DNA of 64,000 nt from Hemerocallis citrina (Eukaryota; Streptophyta; Magnoliopsida; Asparagales; Asphodelaceae), in contig CM030360.1 of assembly GCA_017893485.1 (NCBI GenBank), positions 8,216,095 to 8,280,094 on the forward strand, read 5' to 3'. The notes below the pieces were generated by a model that worked only from the letters and a program-made list of their open reading frames with translations, was not told the origin of the DNA and made no database searches. This document shows, in pieces, positions 49,701-54,845 of the stretch. Within the stretch, counting starts at the first letter, position 1. Each line of letters opens with the position of its first letter. The translations under genes and the position numbers were made by a program.

Positions 49701-52700
49701 ATCCCCAATTATTTTGGTATAACAATATTGTGTATATGAATAGTTTTGCATTATTTATTATTTTTACAACCATATTTTGTTAATAAAATTGTATTTGCAT
49801 ATATATTATTATAAATTGTAGTTGTCCGTACATACATATGGATAATAATTGACTACATTAGTCTATGTGATATCCATACATATCTATGGATGACTAAGAA
49901 ATTCTTGAGTTTCCTACTCTCATCCACACTCACCCACACTCACCCACACTCATCCTAACCCCAACTACCCCTTTGGCCGGCCAAAACTCTTCCCCCTCTC
50001 TATATATATGAGTGTGTATGAAGAAACCCTAATTCATTTTTCCTACTTCACTCCTTCATTCCATAGTACTTCACTCTATACTACACTTCAATTCTACTTC
50101 ACTCGACACCACTCTATTTGGCTATTTGGAGCAAAATCAAGCTAGGAGGAGAAGGACAAGCAAGTGAGGTGTTGTACTCTTCAATCATAAGGTGGGTGTT
50201 TCTCTATCCTAATAGTTACTAGTTTACTCATATGAATGGTTGTATGATGTGTCGATTGAAATTATTACATGCTTAAGTTCATGCTTAAGTTCATCTAAAA
50301 TAAACGTAGCAAGAAAAGGAATTAAATGGAAGAATTGTTAGTGTTGTATGCTTGTTTACAACTCAAGTTATATTCTTTAGTAAATTAGTTATTTGTTAGT
50401 TGTGTTTGTAAGAGCAGTTAGCTTATATGTAGTAGTCACTTGTAGTAGTTAGCTTGTAGTAATTCATACTAAGTCATGTAGTAATAGTAGAGAGACTAAT
50501 TCATGTAGTAATAGTAGAGAGACTAATTCATGTAGTAATAGAAGTGGGACAAATTCATGTAGTAATAGTAGGGACTACTTGTAGTAGTAGAAGAATATTG
50601 TAGAGTTTATGTGTATGTCTAAAGGTTCATGTAGTAGTAGTAGAAGGGTGATTAATAATTCTATGTTAAATTCATGGGTAAAATAAACTTCATGTTAATG
50701 TGTAGAATTAGTTTCATGATTAAGTCAATGAAATAGTAGTTGAAGGGTGATTAGAATAACTCTCTGATCATAAATGAGTAAATGCACAACAATTGTATAA
50801 AATAAATACATATGTTGGATTTGGTGTAGAGTTATGCATAAAAGAATTGAATGAGTAAGTATGAAGATTACTTATATGCGCATATGGTGATGTTTAGTGC
50901 ATTAGTTTGGTGCATAATGAGTCAACTCTTAGCATAAGTAGAAAGTTGGGTTGAATCCAAATTGAGTTAAGATAAAACTTGTTGCGGTTCAACCGGTTGA
51001 CTAACATATGGAACTAGGTTAAGTTTACCTAGTATTCAACCATTATTGAGTGAGCAAAGATGTAAATCTAGTTAAGGAAATTGTAAATAAAAAGGGGGAA
51101 ATTGAACATGATTAAATGTTAAAATAAGAAACTAATATGAAACTAGAAAAGGTGAGAATAGGGCCATTAGAATCGGGTAAAAACATGGGTGACTATATTT
51201 CCTAATCTTAGATTGTAGTAGCTCTTGAACGTGTGACCAATGATATTAGGACAAACACTAGTTGAGCGTGTACTCACCTGTCAAGGAGACGCATGCGGCG
51301 TCGTCTCATCTGAGACACGTGTGGCGTGGTCTCGACTGTTGATTTATGAGATTTAGCGATAAGAACGAGAGGCGGACGTATGTACCGCAAACTCCTGTCG
51401 AAATCTGGGGGAATAGACCCTGATGAGCACGTCTATGTTCTAAGTTATCCATGCGAACAAGGAGCTAGACTGTAACTCTGAGTCTCTGGCGGAGTAGGGA
51501 AAGACCTTCCGATTCGCCTTATGTTTGGATGACTTTTGGTAGGGTCCGGTGTGGAGGACTACTGACTCCGGCACGACTGCAGCCAAGCTGAATGGTCACC
51601 AGCCTGTCGGGAGTGTAGAGAGACCACCGATCCGATGCAGAAAACAAAATGGACCGCATGTACTGCAGCTCTACCAGTCACTAAAATGTCAGGAACAGGG
51701 AAGAGTACAAGAGTAGATCTACATTGCGAGGGAGTGAACCCTATAATCTGAAGTACACTCAAGCTTGGCTGGGAAATATGTAGTATGCAATGCATATGTT
51801 TTCAATCAAGTATGCATTAGAATAAGAGCATCGTGTGCATTTGAGTTGTGCATTAGATCCTATGTCATGATATAAACCGACACTTCTATTGTATGGTTTC
51901 CACATTTCTTTCAGTATTAATGTTGTTTGTTAAGGATTTTGGGAGATTGTAGTTTTCATCCGTTTTGCGTCAGTTGCATTCAACTGACGTGCCCACAGTC
52001 TGAATAGTTGCAGGACTGCCTGTTCGTGGGAGCAAGAGATTCGAGTTGGGAGTTTCCAAGTGAAGGACAAAATTTGTAGAGAAAAATAATTGAATGATGT
52101 AATTTTATGTAAAAACCCCTTTGTACATTGTGATAGTATAATAGAAGTTTTAATTTCCTGTGAGTTTTTGTGTGTTGTGTACTCATTTGAAGCAGAGATC
52201 TTGGGTTTTGTCACGAGTTTCCGGTATATGGATCTCGGGGCGCTACAAAATTCATCCAACTTGATAACCATGCTAGACGAAAAATCTACCGAGAAGTTTT
52301 CGGTAGCAGGTATGATCAAAAGCTTGGAGGATGATGCACTTAGGAAGGAGAGTCAGAAATCGGTGTCTACTTCTGTGAGTTGCTTGAAGGTGGATGGTAC
52401 TTCGAATAAAGGGAAAGTGCAAGTAAGGATATGATTCGTTGCCATAATTGCAGAGGAGTTGTGCATTACAAGAAGGATTGTCACAAGTGGTTAAGTCAGA
52501 GGGGCGCCAAATCCAGTGCCGCTGAATCATGTGATAGCTTAGACAATAATCTTGTTTCAAATTTTATAGATGTGTATTCTTGCTAGTTTTTTGATTTGGG
52601 GAGTTCTCATATATGTTCTGAAAGGGAGATGTTTTCTACTTATCAGTTAACAGGAGATCGTTGTGTGAGAACGGTGGTTGATGAGTATTGTGAAGTAGTG

Positions 52701-54811
52701 AGTGAGGGAACAGTCGAGCTGGAGGCACCGAATGGAAATGGTTACACACTAGAGAATAATGTGCGTATTCTTCAGTTGAAATGAAATCTTGTATCCTTGG
52801 GAACTCTTGAAGCACGGGGTTGTAGGTATACTATTCAAGGTGGAGTTCTATCAGTTTGAGAAGGTCGTCGTAAGGTGATGAAGGGAATGAGGGGTGTTGA
52901 GCACAACCTCTACAAGCTTTGTGGGAACGGAAAAACTTGCGCAAGTGTTTATAAGCCCTATGTTTCTAAAGCAGTATCTAGTTTTCCATCACTAGAATCA
53001 TCTAAGCGAGACTACGACGTTTGACTATCGTCGAGAGGTGGAGAGTGCTTTGGAGTAGGTGAAGTTCGTGCGGAGGGCAGGACCTCCGTGTCAACATCTA
53101 CTGGGGTGTGCCTTTGAGGGGCATACCAACTAGAAAAAAATAGGTGGAGGTAGATTCAACTAGCAGAAGAAGCCATAAAACCGAATTGTTTGTAAGAAGA
53201 GAATAAAAGAGTAGAAGATTTAAATCACACAGGTGTGGATTCATAGTATGCAATCCAAGGTGGAGATTGTTGGGTTTATGTCTTGCATACTGAGTTAGAT
53301 AAAGAAGACGATGAAGCGATGGAGGAATCAAGGTGATCGGAGATGAATGGATGCAAGCGAAACAACAACTGAGAGCAGGTGCAGTCGACCGTACCTAGGG
53401 GTGGTCGACCGATCACTATTCACGGAGTTCCCGAGAAGGAGACAGTCGATAGCAAGTCGTGGCGGTCGACCATGCGCAGCTGGAGATGTTTTCGGGTGTG
53501 GGTCTGGGTGATTCTGCTGAAACCCGAACTTGCTCTTGAAGTTAGATCGTGCGGCTCTTATCGTAGGGTTATTCCTTCAGGAATATCTAATGGTTATTGT
53601 ATCAAGATATCAAATTAGGGTCTCTCTAAATCTTTATATATTATTGTAATTGGCCTCCACTAAGAGCCAAAAGAGAAAGAGAGTACTTCATTTAAGAGCT
53701 TGAGAGGTTTTCCTATTGTAAACAACTAGTATTTTCTAGTGAGGCTTGAGAGAGGGTCATGGTGAGAACTGTAGTATTCTTGTATCTTATCTAGTTGAAT
53801 AGGATCTCGGTTTCTTCTCCCCCGGATTAAGGCAAAGGCCTGAACTGAGACAAAATTGTGTTGATCGTGTCATATAATCTGCAAGATCCGGCGCATAGGA
53901 TGGAATTCCTAACACTATTGAGCAAGTTATGGCTTGTTTTGGTGGAGGAAGAAATAGCAGGAGGAATGTGGAAGCATCTAATATACCTGTATTTTGGTAT
54001 CTTACATTTGAAATGTGGAGGCATCTAAACTCCCCCTCCCTCTCTTACTATAACATGTATATAAAATGGTTAGTATACCTCCACCTCCACTAAATGATTA
54101 ATTACAGGTCATAATTCTGAAAAGCTACAAGTTACCTGTCTCTTTTAATTTTCAAGAATCAATTTACAAGTCGACTTAATAATCAATAAAGTGCACTTCA
54201 TGCTTCTCTACAGTCTTCATTTCAGTTATGTGATGTATTAGTGCACTTTGTGTTCTGTAAATCCAACTTATCTTCAAAGCATATGAACAGTTTCTTTGAA
54301 TTAGGTTTTATGCTGGTAGAGTTTGATTTGTATATTACATTGGCAGATAATATCTTACCTGAGAGGCCGCCTTCTCTTTGTATTCAACTTTCACCCTGAA
54401 AACTCTTACGAGAGGTATAACATTGGAGTAGAAGAAGCAGGAGAGTATCAAGTAAGTAGCAAATATTCTGAGTTTTTTTTTTCCTTCTTTATTTGGCTAT
54501 TTGTGGAACCTTTACATGTTATTTATAATTATACAAATATGATTATCGTTAGTCACTTATTTGAACGGACGGATATTACTGATTTCTCAGCCATTTATTT
54601 GCTTTTAAGTTTTAACCATGATCGTTGATGCAATATTCTTTTGGTTTTCTGCAAGTATACTGAATGCCGTCAATGCACCTAAAGTAACATGACATTGGAA
54701 AAGTGCACCAACCTAAAAGCACACCACTTTTAATTGTCCATTAGAAACTTAAAAAGCCGTTTTCTAAATTTAATATATTAGAACTGTGTAGTCAACCCTT
54801 ATATTAATATA

Positions 54812-54845
<34 letters not shown>

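Larger units (their letters stand above)
48485..53914 (+). mobile_element. Ty1/Copia-derived element, gag-protease remnant only
   Basis: LTRs at 48485-about 49180 and 53268-53914 start TGTTGGGTTTATG. The right LTR ends CCTAACA; the left one has lost its last bases and runs into a degenerate primer site TGTATCATAGC. The flanks TTATT (48480-48484) and CTATT (53915-53919) match at four of five positions. The LTRs carry a distinctive GGTCGACCG/CAGTCGACCG segment. The interior has Copia gag, a zinc knuckle and a damaged protease, but no integrase core or reverse transcriptase, so it is non-autonomous or deleted. Confidence 0.85.
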
